Source of the DNA: Macrosoma leucophasiata
Lineage: Eukaryota > Arthropoda > Insecta > Lepidoptera > Hedylidae
Length of the DNA stretch: 64,000 bases
Reading direction: 5' to 3'
NCBI GenBank assembly: GCA_036365455.1
Contig: JAWQUS010000025.1
Location: 22,852,001 to 22,916,000, forward strand
The notes beneath the pieces are model-generated. The model was given only the letters and a program-made list of their open reading frames with translations. It was not told the DNA's origin and searched no databases. A program made the position numbers and the translations under genes. Positions 48,726 to 60,700 of the stretch are shown piece after piece. Positions within the stretch are counted from its first letter, which is position 1. The number at the start of each line of letters is the position of its first letter.

Positions 48726-49808
48726 ATACACTATACATACATCTCTTTTTAACAATAGAGCTTTCTCCTTCTAGCCTAGACGGATTTTATAGCCTAAGAA
48801 CATCTACTCAATATTTTGTGGATTATAATAAATAGCTTCTTAATATTATGAGAAAGCCTAAACCGAATGGGTATGCTGACCACTGTAAATTAAATAACCA
48901 TCACATACGACCACTGTATTGTTTACACATTCTAAGCCTGTTTAGAAACTTTAAGTTTTCTCAACGAAAATTATTCAAACAGATCGATCTCCATAACCTC
49001 CGGTTGTTCGGTTATTTGGCTTAAGTACACAATCTTTTCTCTCACACATCTCTACGTAAGAGACAAAGACAACACCAGTAGTTATGACATGACCATAGAT
49101 TAATTAATACGTTGAACTAACAGGTAGGTACTTTGACGGAGCGAAATTTCATGTTAAATAGACACTGTACTGTAGTGTGAAATGATAAATTAGTAATCAG
49201 GTAATAGCTAATCCATAAGCTCGGACACCGTATCAGGTTATCGACCTCGTGTGTTTACCAATACTTTGTCGGTTTGTCAACCAGTACACGGTCCACCCAC
49301 TAGAATTTTTGTAGGTACATAGATGTCATACCATTTATTTGGTCGTTGGTGCGAGTGCTTTCAAGGGCAAACTTTTCGGCGTTCAAAGATGTCAAATGTT
49401 TTTTAATAAAATGAACGTCACTTTTGTATTTGGAATGGCCACTTTTATTTTCATTTTGACTGTTTCACCTGCCATCATTATGTTAATGTTGTTATTATCA
49501 CATTCGTGTTTGAATCACAATGTTGCAATCTTAGAGGAATAACGCTATGGTTGCAATAATTATTTTTAAATAAGAGATAAGTAATTTAAATAAGTAGGTA
49601 CTTACTTACCTATTCATAATACATTTACAAACGTAATTAATCTATGGATAGGTAAATTGTATGTGAATAATATTTTTAATACATAGATAAATTATATAGG
49701 TAGGTACCTAATTATAATTCAGATACCTACAACCAAAAAGCTCATTGCCTACAACTGAAATATTATGTGAATTTCTAAGCAATTCAAAAAATTTGAAACA
49801 GAGTTTTG
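48726..49808. other. no gene seen
   Basis: The 67-codon frame at 49339 is hydrophobic at its C-terminal end but matches nothing known. Not called as a gene. Confidence 0.5.
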
Positions 49809-50170
49809 GGAGTTTTGGCGGGAACCTTGAAGGAGGCGTGTGGTGCTCTTAGTTTATTTAATTTTCTCGGTGCATTTTTGAGTTATATTGTAGGTGGCAT
49901 TTTGTTTGGTATAGGTTTATTACAGTGCCTGTGTTTAGTGAAATAGAATAACAGTGCGAAAACACGGCTTTTCAGTTTGCCTCCAAAACTTCATTTGAAA
50001 TGTTCTGGTAAAGTAGCCATTGCTTTACTCGAATTACTCTCTGTGACTCTGACTGACTGAATGATAATTGACTGACTGACTCTGACTTTAACTGCTTTTA
50101 CGCTGCTTATTATGAATATGAAATATCGTTTTACTTGACACTGGAAATATGCGTAATAGCGATGCCATTA
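49809..50170 (+). repeat. dispersed repeat, copy 2 (partner at 5017)
   Basis: Same sequence order as 5017-5377, with long identical runs such as the 80 or so bases around gaataacagtgcgaaaacac. Confidence 0.7.
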
Positions 50171-50298
50171 GGTACATAAAAAAACAGTTCTTTTGTTTTT
50201 TTTAAATTTTATTGAAGTAACAAACGCATTTGGATTTGGATTTGGATGCTGAACTTCCATACCTAGAATTTCATTATTTGATACAATGACATACCTAT

Positions 50299-50597
50299 AG
50301 TGGCGTAGGTAACGTGGCACCTGGGGCGGATGAGCAAAAAAAAAGGAAAAAGGTAGGTACTCCCCATTTTTCTTTCCCCATCTAATTCTCCATTCTCCAC
50401 CCCCCCCCCCCCTTATGCCCCCTATTTGAGCAAATTCTATGTCTCTGTCGCCCCCTAGTACCAACTTTAGATGCGACAGTGAGTTTTGTGTTGCGCTTTC
50501 ACGTCTAAACAGCTCAAATTTTGTTTATTTAAAGAGAGGGTGTCACCCCCAAATGGGTGGCACCCGGTGCGGGCCGACTCCTGTAACTACGCCACTG
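50299..50597. mobile_element. MITE related to the 60007 element
   Basis: Ends agtggcgtaggtaacgtggc and gtaactacgccact are inverted. ggtgtcaccccc-aatgggtggcacccgg near the right end matches the 60007 element. A run of C interrupts the centre. Target duplication not evident. Confidence 0.6.
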
Positions 50598-53420
50598 ACA
50601 CTACGACTACGGGACTCATTAATTAACCTTTTTATTTAATTCGTTAAAAACAGACGAGAGAAAGCAATCATAACACCAAAAGAGAATAAGTATAAAAAAG
50701 AAATTTCTTAATTAATTTATAATTGAAAAATATTTGTATTTTTTTTGTAAGTAAATTATCGTACTAGTAAAGCATTATAGATAGGATAGCCTTTCAAATA
50801 CCTTAGTCTTGATACGGAATGACGCGACCCACCCATATCGTTGAGCATATTTATTTTTTTATGTTAGTCCAGTGAGCTTTCCCAAAGTGGACGCTCGTTA
50901 TCTATAAAATGTGACTCCCGTGACAGCCAAGATAGATAGGTTAGTTTAGAAAGTATTCAAACAGGATATTATATCTAATGATAACGATAGACATCCTTTT
51001 AAATATAAGTAGGTATTAGATATCTGCAACGTTATAGGTATAAACGATGAACTATGAAAACATAGTCTTAGTTCTTAAATTAACATGTTGAACTTGGTAT
51101 GCGAATGAAAAAAAAACATGGATTTGATATTCTTTTAGTTTTATTCATTTTCGTTTTTTTATGAATGACTTCACCTACTAAGATAAACATCAACTTAATA
51201 GATATTATAAAATCTTCCAGTTTCGTGTTATTTAAACGTGTTTTAATACATATACCACGCATTCGAATAACCTTTTCAATGAATGAAGCTAATGACAACA
51301 GAGTCTGATACAAATAAGGTTTGCATTTTTAATTTGTAAGTTATTCATTTTAACGTCGATGTAGACGTGCCTAATGAATATTAAGTAATTATACTGATGA
51401 TTCATTTAAATCTCTTTCCGGTGACCCGACGTCTCTCTTACATGCCAAGTCGCTAACTTTGCTTAATATACGGGAACGTTGCCACAGGTTCGCAACACTC
51501 AGAAAACAAATGCCGGTAGTTGTCGCGACGAGTCGTCAGTTACACGTAGTGGCGATCGAGTATTGCATGCTAAATAGCCGGCCTGATATGCAAAATGATG
51601 CAAAGTACTTTGTGAAACTTGATATGATGCGGCGATGCTCGATCTATCAGACGTCTTTGCCTTTTTAGGAAACGTGGCGTCAACTGCCTTCGTAAACTAA
51701 ATACTATCTTTATAGCGAGATATGATAGCGACGATCCCTCGCTACTATTGAATTACCATTGGCGACGGATAAATGCATATATTTGCATACAAATTGCATC
51801 ATTTTCTTTGCTATAATATAAACGATATGGATAGACCCGAATTATAGACATTGGATTATTACTATGAATTTGTGGGTATTAACGATCCACTTTTGATACA
51901 ATGAAACCAATCACATCAATAAGCATTTTTCATGATCCACATGAAATCGAATGCAAGAAAGTTATTAGTAATAAAGTTAGCAATGGTTACGGTATTTGTG
52001 AACAGGTCCTTACATTACATTGAAGATAGGTACTTAATTTATGGACGCTTGTAATCCATAGTTTACACAAGTTATATCTACTTTAATTTTGAATGCAGTC
52101 TCTCAATTAATTTCAATATTAAAATGAACCAATTTTATCGATTAACTACGTTCTTCTCATTACAGACTGCACATGGAACTAGGTATGTAACGAATGAGTT
52201 AAGACACATTTTAAATGCAATAGGTATTTTCAATAATACAATATGTAACATGTTTTAAATGCCTAAAGTGTTGGTAAATTGAATTGAGAACATTTTAATT
52301 CAAATTATTGCATTCTCGAAAGGCTCCTCCCACACACATAATTAAGTACCTGCCTACTATTTTTGATGTCTACGATACATTTTGTGGCGTTGAATAAACA
52401 TTTTATTTTATTTTGAACTCTACTGTTTGAGAATTAGAATCGATTGTTACATTTAGTTGATATATTTGGTACTCACAAGGCAAAACAGTCATAAGGTTTA
52501 GTTCGCAGAACTATTAGAACTATCTGTTTATATCGAAACGTGTGCATTTCACAACACCGCCCACTACAACTACACCTACGATCTTCTCCGTTAAAGCCAT
52601 GTTTACATTGTTAATATCCACAATACTTAAGTTCTAGGATGCGTTCCTATTTCATACACGTCGCTGTATAATGGCCGTCAGCAGACTTGCAACTGTTTAA
52701 GCATTAACAAGATAAATGCAACGACTTCAAACAAGTTTTACTTGTATAGAACTATAGCGAAGTTATTTTAATTTCTTGGAATGTCCTGCAACATGTTACA
52801 GATTACCCTTCTTTGCTATTCTAAAAACACTAATAAAGATAAAAGGTAAAAGAGAACGTCAAGAAATAACAAAAGATTGTAGGATTAAGTATTAAATAAT
52901 TTGCAGAAGTTTAAGGCTGCTTGTCTTAACTTGTTTGTGTAGCAGGTAAAAATGTATCATCACTTTCTTATCGGCTGTTCTTTTTGGTGCATAACAATGG
53001 CACGCTGCAACCGTTATTAATCAAAAACAATATTTCAGTGATGGGTACAGGTGCGTACATAAATTATAAAAATAAATTGTTGAATAACATAAAATATAGG
53101 TATATATAGAGAGTAGATATACGTAAAGATGTGATTATGTGATGATAAGATTGCTTATATTCAATTGCGGGAAAAAAAAATTGTCGACTGTTATTTGTGT
53201 CTATGATATGTGCACATCAAGTAATAATATTATATTCATCTCAGTCAGGTAATTTATTTTCTCAGGTTTTCAGTGCGCCTGTATTTAAATTATTTCGTTC
53301 ACATTTCGTGGGTAGACGAAAAAAACTTGTTATTTAGGCATCTAATTACTGTGACATTTTTTAGATTTAATTTCTATAACTTTATTAAACTGTATGTATT
53401 CAATTTACTCCTTTGTATGT
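50598..53420. other. no gene seen in 2.8 kb
   Basis: AT-rich sequence. If the glypican call is right this is the 5' part of its first intron, where regulatory elements might be expected, but none can be pointed to. Confidence 0.55.
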
Positions 53421-53479
53421 TTACATTCACTGTGATATGCAATGAAACTGCATTTCATTGCATATCACAGTGAATGTAA
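53421..53479. repeat. perfect 27-bp palindrome
   Basis: ttacattcactgtgatatgc plus aatgaaa (53421-53447), five bases, then its exact inverse (53453-53479). It lies 170 bases beyond the glypican exon donor. No element ends or target duplication recognised. Confidence 0.9.
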
Positions 53480-53648
53480 CATAATATTGTTTCTTCAAAA
53501 CATTATTGTTGGTTGATGTAGCTGAATATTAGGTTTACTCAGAAAAATTTATACTGCGTACTAATGAAAACTCAATCGGCAAAATAATCAAACATTATCA
53601 TTTTTCACTATCATATTCAACTAGGTACAAGGAGCGCGTGATTCTCAC

Positions 53649-53868
53649 CTGAATTTGGTTGTTCTTGTATATCAACCATCGACAACATTCCTTTCTTTTC
53701 GAAGATACTTTTGACACTGGCACAAGATACATCCGTGTCTGCTGCATTCGCTGCCGCCAAAAAACTCGCAAACAATACAAAATACAATATTTGGCTCCTC
53801 ATTCTCAATCCGAAAATCGATTTTTTGTTAGGCGACAGTTTAACACCACAACACACGTTCACAGCCAT
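53649..53868 (-). CDS. glypican (Dally-like type), first coding exon
   Basis: Glypicans are heparan sulphate proteoglycans held to the outer cell surface by a GPI anchor; they shape Wnt, Hedgehog and BMP signals. The exon encodes 73 residues plus one base. Residues 23-42 (MRSQILYFVLFASFLAAANA) form a typical signal peptide, cut after ANA. Next comes DVSCASVKSIFEKKGM, which fits the start of the mature glypican domain (first conserved Cys, then V-(K/R)-x-x-(F/Y)-x-x-KG). The exon stops in ...PNS-G at a GTGAGA donor (minus strand, 53643-53648), phase 1. Two starts are possible: 53868 (better Kozak context) or Met23 at 53802, which puts the signal peptide at the very N-terminus. Later exons must lie further left and were not found. 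Family call by pattern only. Confidence 0.6.
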
Positions 53869-54658
53869 GCTCGCGACTATGTCAAATTTTAATAATTTAA
53901 AAGTAATAAATTACTACTCAAAACGTTTCATAAATAACTGCACAGTTAAATAATTTTTAGTTATAACTTTAAATAATGTTTAAGCCATATGAACGGCCCG
54001 CGACGATTCAACTACGATCCATGACGGTCGCAGTCCGACTGCGCTGAAGTACGCTGACTTGCTTGAACTGCTTGTCGCTGGAAGCTAGAAATGCAGTGTG
54101 ATATTCGGACAGTTGGATGCGTTTGTTGCCATAACAAATAACTACTCCTGTTATCGATCGAAATAGAGAGTAAAATATCAATGACGCACAATGGTAACAT
54201 AAAATGACCTAAAAAATAAGTTAGTATTTTCAAAATTTCACACTTACATCATTTTACATGGTCTCCAGTGAAAGGTCATTGAATCATCATTGAATGAACT
54301 AAAATGTTTTAAACAATAGCAATACACAATATATCGCATTTAACGCATATGTAAAAAAGAGACAACCATATTTTATTTGTAGATGGTAGTACCTATGCAA
54401 TAAAATTCTGTTTTTCATTCAAGTTTCCAATCTTATCATTCATGCATGTCAAACGTCAAAATAAAATTTATTTTTGATTTGGGAACGGATTACGATGAGT
54501 GCTAGTGATAAACTTAAAAAGATCGAATAATTTATTAAAAAATAATAATCAAAGAAAAGTTAACGTGTTGTGAAATTAATTATTATTATATTTGTTTAAC
54601 AAACATTTACGCTTAGTTCCATTCAGAAACTTTACATAATATATAACCGGCCTTAAAA
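53869..54658. promoter_or_regulatory. shared 5' region between two divergent genes
   Basis: 790 bp separate the most upstream glypican ATG (minus) from the phosphatase ATG (plus). The stretch 53995-54120 is GC-richer than its neighbours (gaacggcccgcgacgattca, gcagtccgactgcgctgaag). No TATA box, initiator or DPE can be placed with confidence. Both transcripts should start here. Confidence 0.45.
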
Positions 54659-54773
54659 ATGAGAATTTGTTTGTTAAAAAGTGTGTCGGCGATGATTGGG
54701 AGGCGTTTTTTGTCCACTAAAAATGTTAGAAAAGTCACACATTGTATTTTCGACATGGACGGATTATTGTTAG
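54659..54773 (+). CDS. phosphatase exon 1
   Basis: 38 codons plus one base. ATG is preceded by aaaa (A at -3). It carries the basic leader and the first part of motif I (DMDGLLL), and the Asp codon after it is split by intron 1. Donor gtaaga follows. Confidence 0.85.
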
Positions 54774-57700
54774 GTAAGAGGAACGAGTTCGACCTTTTTG
54801 ATTGTTGTCAATGTTAATGTATTGAAGGTTATATTTACTTACTATAGATAGAACTTTAAAAGTACTATTTACATAAATTATTGGACAGTCACACTGTGTA
54901 TTAAATGTGTTATTGCGTGTCGATGCTACAATGAAATTGAAAATACCAATATATATTTAATTACTTATTGTTAGCTGTAACAAACACACAGACAGACAGA
55001 TGTTTTGGTACATGTATGTACCGTGCATACATATGCATTTAGTTAAATAAGTTATTTCTATATTACAAACAGTTTTTTTATGTAATGGACCTGGCAAACA
55101 AGCATGCAGTTCATGTTGATGTTAAGTGATGACTACAGCCTATAAACACCCACACAAAGACCGAGGTTAAAATGCAGATGTGTTATCACTCCTGAGGCCT
55201 GAGGTGTTATGCCTCTGTGCCGGAAATTACAGGGCCGTACATTACCACCTGACTGGAACACAATAGTGCTGAACACTACCATTTAGCAGCAAGTATATAA
55301 GGTAATGCGGTGGAGTTTTGGCCCGCGAGGCCTGCCACTGGAACTCTACCACCAGTAAAATCTACGAAATCTACTGTCCATCATGATACATTTGTAGAAA
55401 TCAAATTATTATATTTTTAAAACACAATACTTGTTTTGTTAGACAATAAATTTTAAATACATTTCAGATTCTGAATTAGTGTACAAGAAGATGATAACAC
55501 AATTGTGTGCCAAGTACGGCCACAAATACACCGATGAACTGATGATGAAGGTCCTCGGTGGCACAGAACAAAGACTCTCAGAAATTCTATGCAAGGAACT
55601 AAAGCTACCGGTGTCACCAACGGAATTCAGAAATCAGCTGTTGGTACTTGGCGACACTATGCTTGCAAATATACCCTTATTGGATGGTAAATATTTTTAT
55701 TTATGATATATTAATAAAATATGCTTACACTCACAGCCCCACACTAGGTATATTGTAGGGTGTGGGTGTCGTTGTACACACACAACACATACACTCACAC
55801 CCAGATCTGAAACAAAAATCTGTAGGCCATACAAACATTGGTCCCGGTGCGGAGATCGAACCGACAATCCTTCGAATCAAGCAGTAGTTACACACTGCTG
55901 GACTACCTGGGTCATTCGATTTAATGGTGGCAAACATGCAGTCCACATGGATGATAAGCGATTAATGAAGCCTGTAGATATCTACATAAAACTGGAGGTT
56001 ATATTACGTAGTATTATTACATATTCTCTGGTTATATGCATATGTATTGCCATCCTAGAGACCAATGTTGTTTTGCTTCTGTGGTAGTTATTATGACCCA
56101 TATCTAAATTTTCCAGTGAAAGAGCACTATCACTGGAAATCTAGCTCACAAATTCCCTAAACTAATACCTGCATTATTTAAGGAATTGAGACCCTCCTCC
56201 TTTCTTGAAATTGGTTAAAACCCGCACACATTTGAAACACTTGTTGGCCAACAATATTAATTTTCTGATTGGATTTTTACTGCAGTTATCATCATCATTT
56301 CAGCCGAAAGACTTCCACTGTTGGACAAAAGCCTCCCCCAAAGATTGCCTCTATGAACGGCCCGAAAATAAATGAATAAGTAAAGACATCCCCCCTCTAA
56401 ATATTATCTGTGTCGTCGTGGTATCCGTTGTAGCTACTTAAACACCCAGATCGGAAACAAGTTGTGTGTGTGTGTGTAGGGTAGTGATTTCCAAAGTGGT
56501 CCAGGTGGACCCCCTTGGGTCCATGGGAGACTCGGTGGGGGTCTACGAAGGCGTGAATAAAAATTGGAAATATGGGAATGTGACATAAATGTAGCAAGGA
56601 GAGGCTTGATTTACCGAAATAAGAAAAAAATTTAAAAGGTTCTACAAGCAAAAATAGTTTGAGAACCTCTGGCATGCTATAGCTCGTTCCTGGGTTCAAT
56701 GGTACAGCTCCAGTGCCGGAGCTCGCGGGTGTTAGCACCACCGCCTTACCTAATCTACTTGCCGCTAAATGGTAGTGTTCAGCACTATCGTGTTTCGGTC
56801 AGGAGATAATGTACAGCCCTGTAATTTCAGGCACAGAGGCTTAACACCTTAGGGACATTGAATTGAATGTGGTTTCATGTTAATGTTTATAGGCTACAGT
56901 GTGAAGCAACACTGTAACACCATCAATGTAAACTGTATGCTCGTTTGCTACTTCGCGGCTTCGTGACAAAAAAATAGAACCCGCGATCTCTCGGATCAAT
57001 GACTCGTTACCATAGAGCAACACGGGACCGGGACTGGGAACTCCGGTCGTATTGCTCTATGCTCGGTACAAACCACAGAACCAACCCGGCACGGGCAAAT
57101 AGAACTATGAAGATCTAAACAGTAACCCCCTTTTTCATAAACGTACATTAGATACGTTTTAGCTTATAGAATGCTTTGTCTTTGTCAGTTGCATTGTCAA
57201 ATGTTCAGGATAGAAAAGACCAAAGGAGAGATTAGCAACACTTTAGCTAAAATACGTTTATTAATAAGGGGGCCTCTAACTTCGAAATGAGTATTGTATT
57301 AGGTTGGGGAAAAAGTTTCTTCGCATTTTTTAAGATAATTCAAAACATTTTTTAATATAGTTTATTTAAATTTAACTAAAGTATGTATGTACCATTTTGT
57401 TCGATAACCTTTTGCCATCTTGTAGGTAGGGACATGATCCCATTGCTATAAACATTTTGGGACTTCTCATCAAAATACCGCGACAAGTGGATTTGGCAGT
57501 CCTCTCGTGATGTTAACCTAACATTGCATAAAGAATTCTAAAGAGACCGAAACAGGTGGAAATCTGAAGGTGCAAGGTCAGGACTATACGGCGGATGCAT
57601 TAACACCTCCCAGCCAAACTCTCTTAATTTTTGCTGAGTGGCTATAGATGTGTGAGGTCTAGCATTATGATGATGAAACACCATACCCCTTCTGTTGATC

Positions 57701-60700
57701 AATTCCGGCCGCTTTCTCTCAACTTCTTGCTTTAATCTCATCAGTTGTTCGCAGTAGAGTTCAGAATCGATAGTCCTGCCTGGTGGTAATAGCTCATAAT
57801 GAATAATGCCCTTCCAATCCCACCACACACACAACATCACCTTATTGCGAGTTAACCCGGGTTTCGCCACAGTCTGTGAAGCCTGACCGGCCTTTGACCA
57901 CGACCTTTTTCGCACGTTCTTGTCGTACGTGATCCACTTTTCATCACCAGTTATCAGCTTCTTCAAAAATGATTCGGTTTCATTAAGTCGTAATAAAGAA
58001 TCACAAATGAGTACACGGTTCATTAGGTTTCTTTCAGTGAGCTCGTGAGGTACCCAAATATCGAGCTTTTTTTGTACCCAGCTTTTTTCAAATGCGCCAA
58101 AACTGTTTTGTGATCAATTCTCAGTTCTTCAGCTACGTCGTAACTACTGTCGATCTTGCTCCACTTTTTCAAAAATGGCATCCATTTTATCCGTAATAGG
58201 GCATAAATAATAGGTGCAATCCGCACCAGAGTGAGGTGCATCTTTGACATCAAAATTTCCGGATTGAAAACGCTTAAACCAAATTTGTGCTACTCTCACA
58301 GACACTGCACTAGGTCCATAAACATCGCAAATTTTTTTCGCGGCCTGCGTTACATTTTTACCTTTTTTGTAGTAAAATTTTAAAATGTATCGAATTTCTT
58401 CATTAGATTCACTCATCTTGACAGTACGAAAAACAAATGAGAATCCCACATTTGCCTAATTTGAATTTGGAATTATGTTCTTTAAAATTTTAACTTTCAA
58501 TGATACCAAAACCAGCCAGATACAAATACTAGAGCCAAAGAGATTTTATTACAAGTTCATACATACAGACTTTTTCCCCAACCTATTATAATATTTAAAC
58601 CTCACACGTACACTGTTGCTTCCTTATTGGTTTCAGCATTTTGGCTTGAAGCCAAGTTTTCGTTATATAAATTTTTGTTTTGAACGATCTAAATTTATTC
58701 TGTTACAGCAAATATTTTTTATTGAACTGCATAATAAAAGTTCATTTATCAGTTTTCACTTCATTATCATGTCATCCTGGTTCATCATGATAGTCATCAT
58801 CATCATGTCAGCCGAAAGATGTCCACTGCTGGACCAAAGCCTCCCCATAAAGGGGATATGCCATAATCGCCACGCTTGGCATGCGGATTGGCGATCGTAG
58901 TGGCGGTAGTTTTATTGCAGGATGCTGCCTCATTGCAATGGTTAATCATTGATCGGTTGACTAACTGCACTTGTGGTAGAATTATCTTTTCTTTTTTTTC
59001 TATGTTAAGGAAGTAGCAAACAAGCATGCAGCTCACATTGATGTTAAGTGATGACTGCAGCCTATAGACACCTACAAAAAGACCAAAGTCAAAATGCAGA
59101 TCCGTTACCACTCCTGAGGCCAAAGCTGTTATGCCCCTGTGCCGGAAATTACAGGGCTGTACATTACCACATGACCGGAACACGATAGTGCTGAACACTA
59201 CCATTTAGCGGCAGGTATATTAGGTAATGCGGTGGTGCCTACGCCCGCGAGCTCCGTCACTGGAGCTCTACCACCAGTAAAAGCTCATGCTAATGGACGA
59301 TGGGGTCGTCACGTCCCGGTCACAGATAGTGTTACCTCCAAAATGGAGTTTGTAGACCAGTGGCGGACTAAGGTCATTAGGAGCCCGAGGCGGCATTTGG
59401 CATTTTGAGGCCTAAAAGGCCAGAAGCACGAGCAAAAAAAAAGTTCATGAGGTAAAACTAGCCCCCCCCCCTGTATGATTGATGCGGTAGATAAATTCTA
59501 AAATACACATCAAGAACGCGCGAGCAGGAAAAAAAAGGACATTTCATTCTAGAAGCTCTACATATAATTCATGATTCCCAATGACCAGTCGATGTTTGGA
59601 GGCCTTCAGAACCGGAGGCCCGTGGTGGACCACCCCTGCCCTCCTTAGTCCGCCACTGTTGTAGATGTAGACTTGTTCAAAGAGAGTTCAAATAATGAAT
59701 GGACTTAAAATGAGAAAAAATGTCTTAAAAGTATTTTTGCTAATTTTAAGTCCATTCATTTTTTGAACTCTCTTTGAACATAACTTAGTTATCTTTTATA
59801 AACAAGGTCTGTCACCATCAACACAATATAATTTAACCGAAAGCAGTTTTTTCTTTATGATCCTTTTGGATTGTTTTCCAGAAGGATATTTTATGGATCT
59901 TTGATGATCCAACGAGTCTCGCTTTAGGATACGGGCTACGATAATGAGCTCCACTACTGGAGCTCTACCACCAAGTTTTATTTATCATATAGGTAAGTGT
60001 AATAGTCAGTGACGTAGCTATAGGTGTCACCCCTAAACGGGTGCCACCCGGGGTGACACCCTCTCCATATTTAAGTAACCAAAATTGGTTAGCGGGTTAT
60101 GGACGTGAAAATGAATGGAGAGTAATTTCTCTATTATTTTTGTTCATCCACCCCGGGTGGCACCCATGTTAATTACGTCACTGGTAATAGTGCGAGGTCA
60201 AATCTTGCTTTTTCCGATACCTTTTAAAGCTTAGACTAGGACCAAGAGAAAACTAAGACCTAGAAGGTGCCGGTGCCGATATGTTTTAATTCCGACATAA
60301 AACCACCTACGTAGGTATGCCTGGGCTATAACTGTACAGCTGAAATAAACTTTATCACACAAATATAAACACATCTGGAAGTTTCTTGATAAGATTAAGT
60401 ACGTAGTTATCATTTTATTTATTTTGATATTGCATGCATTTTCAAGTTCTAAATGTTGAGTTATTTGTTATATTAATTATTATGCCATTAGCGCCTTCAC
60501 TTCTTCTGAGTGGTAGTGGTCGTATCAGCCGAAATACGTCCACTGCTGGGCCAAAGTGTACTGACAACCGAATAACGGTGGTCAAACCATTCCACAGGGC
60601 AGTAGTAAAATACCAACGCGGAATGGGTAGCAGCTAGAGTTCCCACCTCTCCCGTAAATCCGGAGGTCTCCCGGATTCCAGCTCTGAAAATTAAAATCCC

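Noticed and set aside
49339..49542. Small membrane protein
   Set aside because: Hydrophobic C-terminal half only; such frames are common by chance in AT-rich DNA.
50168..50464. 98-codon minus frame, glycine-rich
   Set aside because: It is the run of C and GC-rich part of a MITE.
55731..55946. 71-codon minus frame with several Cys
   Set aside because: It lies within a tRNA-derived SINE.
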